A stretch of DNA of 64,000 nucleotides, from NCBI RefSeq assembly GCF_014207705.1, contig NZ_JACHIU010000001.1, positions 5,138,501-5,202,500 on the forward strand, written 5' to 3'. The position numbers were made by a program, and so were the translations under genes. Every line of letters starts with the position of its first letter. The first letter of the stretch is position 1. This document shows, one piece after another, positions 17,001 to 26,279 of the stretch. The stretch is from Sphaerisporangium rubeum (GTDB lineage Bacteria; Actinomycetota; Actinomycetes; Streptosporangiales; Streptosporangiaceae). The notes under the pieces are model-generated. The model was not told the DNA's origin, did not search any database, and saw only the letters and a list, made by a program, of their open reading frames with translations.

Positions 17001-17861
17001 ATGGGGCACGGGACGGAAGAGATCACGCCATTCCTGAAGACCCGGCGCGCCGCGCTGGACGCCGCGGCCCTCGGCCTGCCGGACGGCCCGGCCCGGCGGC
17101 GCGTGCGGGGCCTGCGCCGCGAGGAGGTCGCGCAGCTCGCCGGCATCAGCGTCGACTACTACACCCGCATCGAGCAGGGCCGCGCGCCGTCCGTCTCCGA
17201 CTCGGTCGTCGACGCCGTGGCCCGCGCGCTGCGCATGACCCCCGACGAGCACGCGTACCTGCGCAACATCACCCTCCCCCGCCGCCACACCGGCACCGGC
17301 TGCTGCGACGACACCGCTCGCCGTCCCGAGGTGCGGCCCCAGATCCGCGAGCTGCTCGACGCGCTGGACGACACCGTCCCCGCCGTCGTCCACGGCCCCG
17401 GCATGGACGTCCTCGCCTGGAACCGCATCGCGTCCCGGATCGCGTTCGACTACGACACCCTGCCGGAACGCGACCTCAACACCGCACGCCTGGTGTTCCT
17501 GCACCCCGACGCCAGGAAGCTGTACCCCGACTGGCCCGCCATGGCCGCCGAGGTCGTCGCCATCCTCCGCGCCGAGGTCGGCCACCACCCCGACGACGTC
17601 CAGGTCCACACCGTCCTGTGCGACCTGACCGAGGCCAGCCCCGACTTCAGCGCGCTGTGGGACACCCAGTCGGTCCTGGAGAGCGAACACGGCGTCAAAC
17701 GCATCTACAACCCCCTCGTCGGCGAACTGACCCTCACCTACGAGTCCTTCGCCCTCCCCGGCGACCCCGGCCAGCGCCTGTGCACCTACACCGCCCCCAA
17801 GGGCTCCCCCACCGAGGAACGCCTCCACGCTCTCGCCGACCTCGCCGCCGCGGACGCCTGA
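17001..17861 (+). CDS. XRE-type regulator with MmyB ligand-binding domain
   Basis: 286 residues. The helix-turn-helix is at ~15-75 (RVRGLRREEVAQLAGISVDYYTRIEQG is the diagnostic stretch). A MmyB-like domain follows (LDALDDTVPAVVHGPGMDVLAWN, RDLNTARLVFLHPDARKLYPDW, HGVKRIYNPLVGELTLTYE). This domain has a PAS-like fold that binds fatty-acid-like ligands in characterised members. It diverges from the aldo/keto reductase gene at 15833-16861, its probable target. The Trypco1 gene begins 75 bp after its stop on the same strand. Confidence 0.93.
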   Translation: MGHGTEEITPFLKTRRAALDAAALGLPDGPARRRVRGLRREEVAQLAGISVDYYTRIEQGRAPSVSDSVVDAVARALRMTPDEHAYLRNITLPRRHTGTGCCDDTARRPEVRPQIRELLDALDDTVPAVVHGPGMDVLAWNRIASRIAFDYDTLPERDLNTARLVFLHPDARKLYPDWPAMAAEVVAILRAEVGHHPDDVQVHTVLCDLTEASPDFSALWDTQSVLESEHGVKRIYNPLVGELTLTYESFALPGDPGQRLCTYTAPKGSPTEERLHALADLAAADA

Positions 17862-17936
17862 GAACCCGTGCCGGCAGCGTTACGATCCGTGTCATTCATC
17901 GTGTAAGCCCACCCACACCTCCCCCGGGGTCCACCT

Positions 17937-18260
17937 ATGAGTGAACTGATGTCGTTCCCTTTATCCGGCGGCGGCGACGTCCTGGTAGAGATCTCAGAAC
18001 ACGACGACCCCGGCATCCGGCGTGCCTCACGCGCCGGCGACGTGATAACCGCCACCGCCGCCTCGCTCCAGTCGGCCCTGGCCCCTGTCCGCACCGCCGC
18101 GGAAGCCGCCTTGGACACCTTCCGCAGAGCCGGCCCCGCGGAAGTCGAGATCGAATTCGGCATCCGCCTGACCGCCGAGGCAGGCGCCGTCATCGCCAAG
18201 GCCGGCACCGAGGGCCACCTCACCGTCAAGCTCACCTGGCGCGCCGAACAGGCCTCCTGA
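17937..18260 (+). CDS. Trypco1 (trypsin-co-occurring domain 1, CU044_2847 family) protein
   Basis: 107 residues. The pattern FPLSGGGDVLVEISE, GIRRASRAGDVI, ASLQSALAPVRTAAEAALD and the strongly conserved EVEIEFGIRLTAEAGAVIAK, then HLTVKLTW, matches the CU044_2847/Trypco1 family. Comparative genomics named this family for its co-occurrence with trypsin-like proteases in predicted bacterial conflict systems. The gene ends 1 bp before the start of the trypsin-NACHT gene, so the two must be translated together. It could be the protease substrate, an inhibitor or a trigger-sensing partner; none of these is shown by the sequence. Confidence 0.9.
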   Translation: MSELMSFPLSGGGDVLVEISEHDDPGIRRASRAGDVITATAASLQSALAPVRTAAEAALDTFRRAGPAEVEIEFGIRLTAEAGAVIAKAGTEGHLTVKLTWRAEQAS

Positions 18261-18261
18261 C

Positions 18262-21200
18262 GTGCGCTCCTGGTCGGCCAGAATCCTCGGCGCCGGCGGC
18301 GGGGTCCACGGCGCCGGCGTCCTCATCTCCCCCCACCACGTCCTCACCTGCGCGCATGTGGTGAACGCCGCCTTGGGCCGCCGTCCAGGCTCCCTGGTCC
18401 GTCCCGACGAGGAGATCGACCTCGACTTCCCCGCCGTCCCCGGCACCTCACGCGTACGCGCGACCGTCCCTGAGGACTGCTGGTTCCCCGTCGAACCCGA
18501 CGAACGCGGCGACATCGCCGTGCTCCACCTGACCACCCCGGCCCCCACCGGAACGTCCCCGGCTATCCTGACCGGCACCTCCACCCGAGGCACCCCCGTC
18601 CGCGTCTACGGCTACCCCACCGGCATCGACACCGGCGTCTGGGCCACGTCCTACGAACTCGGCGACCCGAGCGGCCCCGCAGCCGAGTGGATCCAGCTGG
18701 ACGCCACCCGCGTCCCCGGCCGCCGCATCGAACGCGGCTTCAGCGGCGCCGGCGTGGAATGCGACACCACCGGCCACGTCCTCGGCATCACCATCGCCGA
18801 GGACGGCACGACGATCACCAAGGTCGCCTGGATGCTCCCCGTCGCGACCCTGCGAGCCCGCTGCTCTCTGGTACCCGAGTCCTCGCCGCGCGAGCCACTG
18901 CCGCTGGAGTTGGCCGGCGTCCTGCGCATGATGCGCCAGGTGACCGACACCCTGCCGTACCCGATGCGCGGCAGGTACGGCCGCGCTCCCCTGTCCACCG
19001 TGTACGTCCGCCAGAGCGTGGCCGCCGCCACGCCGGCCCGCCACCCCTTCGAGGATCAGGCCGAGGACCACCGGCATCAGGAGAAGGACCGGCGGTCCAC
19101 GCGCATCACCCAGCCGTTCGATCTCGTCTTCGACCTGCACGACCACCTGGTGATCGAAGGCGCCGCGGGCCTCGGCAAGAGCACCCTCGGACGCAACCTG
19201 ACCCGCACCTTGGCCGGGTCGGCCCTCGACATGGAGGACTCCGGGGGGACGTTGATCCCCGTTCTCCTCCCGGCTCGCGTCCTTGCCTCGCACCTGTCCC
19301 GGAGCTGGCCGGAGGCGCTCAGCGCCTCGGTGACCGAGGAATACGGCCGGCCGGACGGCGTCGTCCCGCCGCGCCTGTTCACCGGCCCGCTCGCCGGCCG
19401 CCGATGGCTGATCGTGGTGGACGCTCTCGACGAGATCCCCGACCACGACGACCGCGAGAAGCTCCTGGCCGTACTCGCGACCCGCATGTCCCTGACCGAC
19501 GCGCCGTTCCGCTACCTCGTCACCACCCGGCCCCTGTCCCCCGGCGAGATCGAGCAACTGCGTGGCCCCCGAGTGGGTTTCTACGAACTCCAGCCGTTCG
19601 ACGAGGACGCGCTCATCACGTTCGCGCACAACTGGTTCAACCCCGGCGGCACCCCCGCAGGCACCACCGCCGCCGAGGAGTTCCTGCTCCAGGTCCGCCT
19701 GGCGGACCTGGAGGACCTCCTGGACGTCCCCCTGCTCGCCACGGTCGCCGCCGACCTCCACCAGAGCCGGCCCGACCAGGCACTCCCCGCCAGCCGGTAC
19801 GAGTTGTACGAGGAGTACATCAACCAGTTCGTCCACGCACGCACCACGACCCTGACGGCACTGCGCGACGTGTCCGGTCTTCTCGACTGGCTGCGGGAGA
19901 ACCGCACCTTCCTGCTGGAGGCGCTCGCGACGGCGTACACCACCAGCGAGACCCCTTTGCTGGAGGTCGCGCGGAACGTACTCGCCGCGCATTTCCCCCT
20001 GCCGCCTCGGCCGCCTGCCGGTTGGGAGAACGCGCTCGCCGAGTGGCTGTCCCAGACCGGCGTCGTGACCCGCCATGGCCATCGCCTGCGGTTCCTCCAC
20101 CAGACCTTCGCCGAACACCTCGCGGCGACGGCCCGCGCCAAGTCCCTGCCGGACAGCTTCGACCCCGGCCGGTCGCCATGGGACGAACTCGTGCGCGGCC
20201 TCCTCCGCGACGACGAGAGCGCGGTACGGGTGCTGCTGCACCACCTGCACCTGTCCGAGCGTGACAGCGGGCTCATCGACTGGCTGCAGAACGGCACACG
20301 GGACCAGCGCGACAGCGCGGGTGTGCTGATCAGGCAAGGGATTCCCTGTACCGATGCGCAACGCACGGCCTATCTCCTCCGGCTGGAGGAAGGGATCGGC
20401 ACCTGCTCCACCTACGACCTCAGAAAGTCGTTGACCGGTCAGACACGGTTCCCCTCGGTCCGGGTCAGGCTGGAAAGGCTCGTGGCGCTGGACACGGTCG
20501 CCGTGGACAAGAAAGTCGTGCTCATCGACCTTCTGCGTGACCGTTCCGACCTGGTCCGGGACAGCGGTGCCGCCGTCCTGCGGGGGCTCATGGCCATGTC
20601 CGCGCGGCCCAAGGACCGTTGTGCGGCCGCGGCTGTCCTCGCCAAGTTCGGCGGCGACCACCGGACGTTCGCGGCCGAGGTCCTCAAGGAGATCGCCGGC
20701 AGTTCCACGGTCGCACCGGAGCAGTGCCTGACGGCGGCCGAGGAGCTCGCCAGACTGGGTGGAGGGCACCGTTCCCAGGCGGTTGCGCTGCTCAGGCGAA
20801 TCGCCGCCGACCCGGCCGCCGCCACCTGGTCCCGGCGACGTGCCGCGAAGATCATGGCCAAACTCGGCGCCGAAGGCGAGGGGTACGCGGCCGAGACACT
20901 CACCCAGCTCGCCACCGATCCGATCCAGTCTCTTTCCCATCGCCTCGGTGCCGCCGGGGAACTGGCCGGCCTCGGCGGCGCTCATCGAGAACAGGCCATG
21001 GCGATCGTCGATCCGCTGGTCGACGATCCCGGGGTCACCGCTTACAGCCGAGGTCTCATGCTGGCGGAGGCGGCCGCGATCGATCCCCGCTATGCCTCGC
21101 GGGCCACCGAGGTTCTGCGTGAGATGGCCGAGGACCGGTCACTGGACGCCTGGGAGCGGTACGAAGCGGTGGAGAAACTGGCCGAGTTCGGCCGCAGGTA

Positions 21201-24200
21201 TCACGACCGGGTCGCCGAAGTCATGTTCGAGATCGCCACCGACCCGGAGACATATTTCTACGTCCGCTGGACCTTGGCCCACGAACTGGGAGAGCTTGGC
21301 GACAAGTACCGGAGCCGCGCCGCCGAGGCGCTGGGCCGGCTGTCCACCGATGTCGACCTGGACGCGGAGCAACGGATTCAGGCCGCTGAAGAACTCATGT
21401 CGTTCGGCGAGGAGCACCGGGACCGGGCCGTCGAGGTCCTCCGGCAACTGATCGACGATCCGGCCGTCGATCTGACGGAGCGTGGCCGGGCCACGACCCT
21501 GCTGGCGAACCTCGGCGGTGAACACGTGGTCGCGCTGGTGGACCGGCTCACCCGGCTCCTCAACGACCCTTTCTCGTCTTGTGACGATCGTGTGTACGCC
21601 ACGACCGCACTGCTGACTCTCCAACCGGACACCACTGCCGTGTCCACGGCCTTGCTCTGGCACCTCGTGCGAGCTCCCCGGACCGGCTCCGGAGCCCGGC
21701 GACAGGTCGCGGAGACATTGGACGATCTCGGACTCCACTTCTCCGATCAGGTGGCGGCCGTGTACCGCATGCTCGCAGGCGACCCGATGGTGCCGTGGAG
21801 GCTTCGGTTGTCCGCGGCTGTGTGGCTGAGCGCTGTTCGCTGTTCCGAGCCGGAATTCCTGAGGGAGCTCGTCTCCGATCCGGCGATCGATGTCTACGAC
21901 CGGTGTGACGCCGCCGCCGAGTTGGCTACTGTGTCCGATCTCCACAGCCAGGAGATGGCCGCGGCGTTGCATGCCCTCGGTACCGATCCGCTGCTGACCG
22001 CGCGGGATCGCCGGCAGGCCGACTCCCATTTGTCCGCAATGGGGCCACGAAATCACGTCTACCAGGTAGAAATCTTGACGACGCTGGCCTCCGATACGAC
22101 GTATGACGGAATTTCACGCTGGATGGCGGCCATGGGCCTGGCGCATCTCGGCGAGCGCGAACGCACCATGGCGACGCGGGTACTCCAGCGCCTGGCCACC
22201 GATCCGATGGCCACGATCAGCACACGGACCGAGGCTCTGACGACGCTCGCCACATTGGACCCGGCAGAACGGCCTCGTGTGGCCGAGGAGTTGCGGGCCC
22301 TCGTGGCGGATCCGGCGGCCGATCGGTACGACCGCGTGACTGTGGCGAGAATTTTGGCCGGTCTCGGCGACGCGTATCGAGCACCGGCGGCCGAGATGCT
22401 GATCGATGTGACGCGTGATCCGCTCACTACCTCCGACGACCACGTCCGAGCGGCCACCGGTCTCGTAGGACTAGGCGGCAGCTACCGCGCGACCGCCGCC
22501 GAAATCTACGAGCGTCTGGCCTCCGACGCCGCTCTCGACGCCGAAGCACGCCGAGAGGCGGCAGCGGCCCTCGCGCGGCTCGGCGGCGCCTCCACCGACC
22601 GAATGGTCGCGCAGCTACGGGAGATCGGTGCCGACCCGCTGATCGACGCCGCGACGCGCCACGCGGCGGCGACAGAACTGTCCCGGCTGGGAGAGGAACA
22701 CCGCGCCACCGCCGCTCGTGTTCTCCACAGCCTGGCGTCCGGCTCAGCGGTGGAGCCGGAGGCCCGCGTGGACGCGGCCAAAGCGCTGATGTCCGTGGAC
22801 CCCGCGGCCCTGACCGCCGTCGTCGACGTGCTCGACCGGCTGGCCTCGGACACGTCGATCCACGTGGCCACCCGCCACCGGGCCGCCGAGCGGCTCCTGC
22901 GGCTCCCCTCCTCCCTGGCCCGCGACCTCGCCTGCCGACACCTCGGTGCCATCGCGGCGGACCAGCGGACCGGCGGCTGGGATCGCGTCCAGGCCGTCGA
23001 GACGCTGAGCCGGTCCGGCCCCATGGCCCGGCGGCTCGCCGCGGAAGCGCTCCGCCGGTTCACCGGCGACGACGGCGCGCTGCCTCGCGCGCTCGCCATG
23101 GCTTCGCTGGCCGACGTGGACGGACACTGGTACCACGAGGCGATCGCGTCCCTGACCGGGATCGCCGCCGATCCGGCGCGCGAGGGTGGGACCCGGTTGA
23201 CGGCGGCGATGGGCCTGTCCCGGCTCAGCGTGTTCCACCGCGAACGCACGGCCGATCTCCTCCTCGCCGTCGCCGAGGACACGGCTCTTTGCGCATGGGA
23301 ACGCCGGCTGGCCGCCGATCTCCTCGCCAGGTTCGGGCCTGACCGGCGTGCGCGGGCCGGGGAGGTGCTCGCGATGCTCCTCGCCGACGGTGGCGCGAGT
23401 CCGTGGGAGCGGGTGGAGGCGGCCTCGGCACTGGCCGAGCTCGACCACGACCGCAGGCCGTCCATCCTGGAGACCTTGAGGCTGATCGCCGACGATCCGG
23501 CCATTCCAGCCGGCCAGAGGTTGCACGTCGCACGGACCATGATCCGCTTCGGCCGCTCGGCATACGAGCCTGCGGCGGAGGTTCTCGATCGCATCACCGG
23601 GGAACCCGGCGCCGAGAGCGAGGTGCGGTGCGGCGCCGCTCGCACCATGGCCGAGCTGGACGGTGAGTACCGTGAGCGGGCCGTGGAACTCCTTCATGGC
23701 CTGCTCACCGAACCGGCACTCGACGCGGCGGAACGGCATGACGTCGCTCTGCTGCTCGCACGGTTCCCGGGTGAACACCCCACCCGCGCCACCGAGAGTC
23801 TGCGGCGGTTCGCCGGGGACGACACCGTTTCCGAGGCGGACCGCGCCGCGGCCTGGGGGACGCTGGCACTGGTGGCGGGCCGGGACGACGGTCGGGCCAC
23901 CGAAACCCTGACCCGGCTGACCAGCGCTCCGATCACGGAGGTGCGGCGTCTGCGTGCGGCGCTGACGACACTCGCAGGGACGGCGGTCGGACATCGCGCT
24001 CCGGCAGCCGAGCTCCTCCACCGCATGGCCCTCACCTCGACGTCCGATGCCGTGGAACGACGCCACTGCGCCTTGGCGCTCGCGGAGCTGGGAGACGAGG
24101 CCAGGAGAAGGGCCACCGACACGCTGAGGCGCCTCATCGCCGATGTCTCCGATGATCCAGCCGAACTCGCTCTCAGTGCATTCGCGCTCGCATCCCTTGA

Positions 24201-24492
24201 CCCCACCCACCGGGCCGCCGCGGAACAGGCCGCGATCACAGCTCTCGACGCCGCCGATATCTCCGCGGACCAGCGCGGACAGATCGCCGATCAACTGGCC
24301 GGCTCGGGCCGCCGGCACCAGCACGCGGCCACCTTGGTCCTGTACGGGCTGGTCACGGATGCTGCTCTCGACGCGCGAACCCGCTTCGAGGCGGTCCGCA
24401 GGCTCAGATGGCTGACCGGGCTCGAGTGGCTGACCGGGACGGATGACCGCATCAAGGAACCCGTGCCGCGATGGATCCCGATGTACACCTGA
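18262..24492 (+). CDS. Trypsin-like protease/NACHT NTPase/36-residue-repeat protein
   Basis: 2076 residues, starting at GTG 18262. Domain order: (1) trypsin-like serine protease, ~8-205, with complete triad His32 (TCAHVV), Asp84 (GDIAVLHL) and Ser161 (GFSGAGV), and no signal peptide, so it is cytoplasmic; (2) linker ~206-285; (3) NACHT NTPase with Walker A GAAGLGKST (Lys306), Walker B LIVVDALDEI (~383-392), sensor TTRPLSP and a helical tail LHQTFAEHLAATARA; (4) from ~792 to the end, about 35 units of 36 residues (LA.LG..HR..A...L..LA.DP pattern) forming a HEAT-like solenoid. The layout is effector, STAND switch, sensor, as in NLR-like immune proteins and Avs. Inference: ligand sensing by the solenoid drives NACHT oligomerisation and activates the protease. 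It is coupled to Trypco1 upstream. Confidence 0.93.
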   Translation: MRSWSARILGAGGGVHGAGVLISPHHVLTCAHVVNAALGRRPGSLVRPDEEIDLDFPAVPGTSRVRATVPEDCWFPVEPDERGDIAVLHLTTPAPTGTSPAILTGTSTRGTPVRVYGYPTGIDTGVWATSYELGDPSGPAAEWIQLDATRVPGRRIERGFSGAGVECDTTGHVLGITIAEDGTTITKVAWMLPVATLRARCSLVPESSPREPLPLELAGVLRMMRQVTDTLPYPMRGRYGRAPLSTVYVRQSVAAATPARHPFEDQAEDHRHQEKDRRSTRITQPFDLVFDLHDHLVIEGAAGLGKSTLGRNLTRTLAGSALDMEDSGGTLIPVLLPARVLASHLSRSWPEALSASVTEEYGRPDGVVPPRLFTGPLAGRRWLIVVDALDEIPDHDDREKLLAVLATRMSLTDAPFRYLVTTRPLSPGEIEQLRGPRVGFYELQPFDEDALITFAHNWFNPGGTPAGTTAAEEFLLQVRLADLEDLLDVPLLATVAADLHQSRPDQALPASRYELYEEYINQFVHARTTTLTALRDVSGLLDWLRENRTFLLEALATAYTTSETPLLEVARNVLAAHFPLPPRPPAGWENALAEWLSQTGVVTRHGHRLRFLHQTFAEHLAATARAKSLPDSFDPGRSPWDELVRGLLRDDESAVRVLLHHLHLSERDSGLIDWLQNGTRDQRDSAGVLIRQGIPCTDAQRTAYLLRLEEGIGTCSTYDLRKSLTGQTRFPSVRVRLERLVALDTVAVDKKVVLIDLLRDRSDLVRDSGAAVLRGLMAMSARPKDRCAAAAVLAKFGGDHRTFAAEVLKEIAGSSTVAPEQCLTAAEELARLGGGHRSQAVALLRRIAADPAAATWSRRRAAKIMAKLGAEGEGYAAETLTQLATDPIQSLSHRLGAAGELAGLGGAHREQAMAIVDPLVDDPGVTAYSRGLMLAEAAAIDPRYASRATEVLREMAEDRSLDAWERYEAVEKLAEFGRRYHDRVAEVMFEIATDPETYFYVRWTLAHELGELGDKYRSRAAEALGRLSTDVDLDAEQRIQAAEELMSFGEEHRDRAVEVLRQLIDDPAVDLTERGRATTLLANLGGEHVVALVDRLTRLLNDPFSSCDDRVYATTALLTLQPDTTAVSTALLWHLVRAPRTGSGARRQVAETLDDLGLHFSDQVAAVYRMLAGDPMVPWRLRLSAAVWLSAVRCSEPEFLRELVSDPAIDVYDRCDAAAELATVSDLHSQEMAAALHALGTDPLLTARDRRQADSHLSAMGPRNHVYQVEILTTLASDTTYDGISRWMAAMGLAHLGERERTMATRVLQRLATDPMATISTRTEALTTLATLDPAERPRVAEELRALVADPAADRYDRVTVARILAGLGDAYRAPAAEMLIDVTRDPLTTSDDHVRAATGLVGLGGSYRATAAEIYERLASDAALDAEARREAAAALARLGGASTDRMVAQLREIGADPLIDAATRHAAATELSRLGEEHRATAARVLHSLASGSAVEPEARVDAAKALMSVDPAALTAVVDVLDRLASDTSIHVATRHRAAERLLRLPSSLARDLACRHLGAIAADQRTGGWDRVQAVETLSRSGPMARRLAAEALRRFTGDDGALPRALAMASLADVDGHWYHEAIASLTGIAADPAREGGTRLTAAMGLSRLSVFHRERTADLLLAVAEDTALCAWERRLAADLLARFGPDRRARAGEVLAMLLADGGASPWERVEAASALAELDHDRRPSILETLRLIADDPAIPAGQRLHVARTMIRFGRSAYEPAAEVLDRITGEPGAESEVRCGAARTMAELDGEYRERAVELLHGLLTEPALDAAERHDVALLLARFPGEHPTRATESLRRFAGDDTVSEADRAAAWGTLALVAGRDDGRATETLTRLTSAPITEVRRLRAALTTLAGTAVGHRAPAAELLHRMALTSTSDAVERRHCALALAELGDEARRRATDTLRRLIADVSDDPAELALSAFALASLDPTHRAAAEQAAITALDAADISADQRGQIADQLAGSGRRHQHAATLVLYGLVTDAALDARTRFEAVRRLRWLTGLEWLTGTDDRIKEPVPRWIPMYT
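20635..24420 (+). repeat. About 35 tandem 36-codon (108-bp) HEAT-like repeats inside the NACHT gene
   Basis: Residues ~792-2050 of the trypsin-NACHT protein repeat with a strict 36-residue period. Successive units begin VLAKFGGDHRTFAAEVL, ELARLGGGHRSQAVALL, IMAKLGAEGEGYAAETL, ELAGLGGAHREQAMAI. The consensus is a first helix ending in LA.LG, a turn with GHR or similar, a second helix with A.E.L..LA, then a D-P turn. Units are clearly diverged in sequence, so this is an old, selected solenoid rather than a fresh slippage product. Period and count were obtained by eye. Confidence 0.85.
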
Positions 24493-24495
24493 CGG

Positions 24496-25119
24496 TCAGA
24501 CGATCAGGCTGAGCGCGCGCTCCCGTATCTCCGGTGACGCCGACGCCGGAGAGCCGGCCTGGAAGGGAGGCTCGGGGTCGTACTCGATGGCGAGCTGGAC
24601 GGTCTCGGCGGTGGGGATGTCGGTGGCTTCGGCGAGGAGGGTGAGAGCCATGTCTATGCCGGCGGAGACGCCGGCGGCGGTGACGTACTTGCCGTCGATG
24701 ACCACTCGGTTCGCCACGGGGGTGGCGCCTAGGTTGTGGAGGCCGTCGAGGACGGCCCAGTGGGTGGTGGCCTTGCGGCCGGTGAGGAGGCCGGCGGTGG
24801 CGAGGATGTAGGAGCCGCTGCAGACGGAGGTGGTCCAGCGGGTGTGGGGGTCGGCTTGCCGGAGCCAGTTCAGGAGGGTGGGGTCGGACATGGCTTGCAG
24901 GGTGCCGGGGCCGCCGGGGACGAGGATGACGTCGGGGGTGGGGAGGTCGGCGTAGGTGGCGGTGGCGGTCAGGGAGAGGGTGCCTCGGTCGTCCACCACG
25001 GGGCCGGGGGTTTCGGCCACGAAGGTGACCTGGTGGCCGGGGGCGAAGGCGAGGACGGTGTAGGGGCCCACGGCGTCGAGAGCGGTGAAGCGGGGGTACA
25101 AGGGGATGGCTACGTGCAT
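24496..25119 (-). CDS. DJ-1/PfpI-family protein
   Basis: 207 residues from ATG 25119. Class I glutamine-amidotransferase-like fold: MHVAIPLYPRFTALDAVGPY, VILVPGGPGTL, the nucleophile elbow TSVCSGSYILATAGLLTGR with its Cys, and GVSAGIDMALTLL. Such proteins include isonitrile-hydratase-like enzymes and the sensing half of GlxA regulators. It starts 2 bp after the stop of an AraC/GlxA-type gene on the same strand, so the two form an operon and share the same fold in their N-terminal halves. The start is supported by position rather than by a strong ribosome site. Confidence 0.88.
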   Translation of the reverse strand: MHVAIPLYPRFTALDAVGPYTVLAFAPGHQVTFVAETPGPVVDDRGTLSLTATATYADLPTPDVILVPGGPGTLQAMSDPTLLNWLRQADPHTRWTTSVCSGSYILATAGLLTGRKATTHWAVLDGLHNLGATPVANRVVIDGKYVTAAGVSAGIDMALTLLAEATDIPTAETVQLAIEYDPEPPFQAGSPASASPEIRERALSLIV

Positions 25120-25121
25120 GG

Positions 25122-26087
25122 TCAGGGCTCCTTGGACTGGAAGCGGCGGCGGTAGTCGCCTGGGGAGGTTCGCCAGTGGCGGCGGAAGACCCGGTAGAGG
25201 GTTTCCGGAGCGCCTAGCCCGGTGGTTCTGGCGATGGTCGGCAGGGGGTGTGTCGTGGTCTCGAGGAGGCGGCGTGCGGCGTCGGCCCGGCTGCGTTCCA
25301 CGTAGCGGCCTGGGGGGATGCCGGTCTGCTGGGTGAAGACGCGGGAGAAGTGGCGGTCGCTCATGCCGGCGCGGCGGGCCAGGGTGGGGACGGAGAGGTC
25401 GGCGGCGGGGTTGGCGTCTATGTAGGCCTGGAGGTCGCGGAGGTGTTCGGCGGGTGGGGTGGTGGCGTGCAGGGGGGTGCTGAACTGGCTCTGGCCGCCG
25501 GGGCGGTGGAGGTAGACGACGAGGCCGCTGGCCACGTCGCGGGCCAGGCGGTGGCCGTGGTCCTCGGCCACGAGTGCCAGGGAGAGGTCGATGCCGGCGG
25601 TGACGCCTGCGGAGGTCCAGGTGTGGCCGTCCTTGACGTAGATGGGGTCGGGGTCGACCTCGACGTCGGGGTAGCGGGTGGCGAGCTGGTCGGCGACGAG
25701 CCAGTGGGTGGTGCAGCGTCTGCCGGTGAGGAGGCCGGTCTCGGCGAGGAGGAAGGCGCCGCTGCAGACGGAGGTGACGCGGCGGGAGGCGGACGCCAGG
25801 CGGGTGACGTGGGGGGTGAGGTCCGGGTCGGTCAGGTGGCTCTCTATGCCGAGGCCGCCGACGATCATCAGGGTGTCGATCGGGGTGGGGACGTCGGCGA
25901 GGGCTGTGCGCGCGGTGACGGTGACGCCGCCTCGTGCGGTGACCTCGCCGGCCCGGGGGGCCGCGACGTGGACCGTGTAGCCGTCGTCGCCGGTCAGGAG
26001 GGTCGCGGTGGTGAAGACGTCGGAGGGTCCGGCGAGGTCGAGGAGCTGGAATCCCTCGTAGATGACGATGACGACACGGCGCTGCAT
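25122..26087 (-). CDS. GlxA-like AraC-family regulator with DJ-1 sensor domain
   Basis: 321 residues. Residues ~1-185 are a DJ-1/PfpI domain (VVIVIYEGFQLLDLAGPSDV, TLMIVGGLG, TSVCSGAFLLAETGLLTGR). Residues ~215-315 hold the AraC double helix-turn-helix (DLSVPTLARRAGMSDRHFSRVF, LPTIARTTGLGAPETLYRVF, WRTSPGDYRRRF). It is a transcription activator whose ligand is unknown. It is followed within 2 bp by a free-standing DJ-1-type gene, the probable enzyme it regulates. The 190 bp upstream to the TetR gene contain no gene. Confidence 0.93.
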   Translation of the reverse strand: MQRRVVIVIYEGFQLLDLAGPSDVFTTATLLTGDDGYTVHVAAPRAGEVTARGGVTVTARTALADVPTPIDTLMIVGGLGIESHLTDPDLTPHVTRLASASRRVTSVCSGAFLLAETGLLTGRRCTTHWLVADQLATRYPDVEVDPDPIYVKDGHTWTSAGVTAGIDLSLALVAEDHGHRLARDVASGLVVYLHRPGGQSQFSTPLHATTPPAEHLRDLQAYIDANPAADLSVPTLARRAGMSDRHFSRVFTQQTGIPPGRYVERSRADAARRLLETTTHPLPTIARTTGLGAPETLYRVFRRHWRTSPGDYRRRFQSKEP

Positions 26088-26279
26088 GCAACCGATGCTC
26101 GTTGACGATGCGTGATGGCGTCCACGACACGGTCATTGCGTTTTATGCCATGGGGAAGTGGCCGAATGTCCGGCAGAGAGGAAAGGGAGGGGACGGCGGC
26201 CGTATCAGTGCGGGCAAGGGCTGCGGGTGCGGCGGAGTCCGGAACGGTGGGGGTGCGGCGAGCAGGGCCGCGGGGGGAC

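Noticed and set aside
18448-20985. 845-residue minus-strand open frame opposite the trypsin-NACHT gene
   Set aside because: The plus strand encodes protease and NACHT motifs in order; the minus frame has no family resemblance and an unsuited composition.
22744-24324. 526-residue minus-strand open frame opposite the 36-residue repeats
   Set aside because: Its pseudo-periodicity is inherited from the 108-bp repeats on the plus strand; no independent coding evidence.
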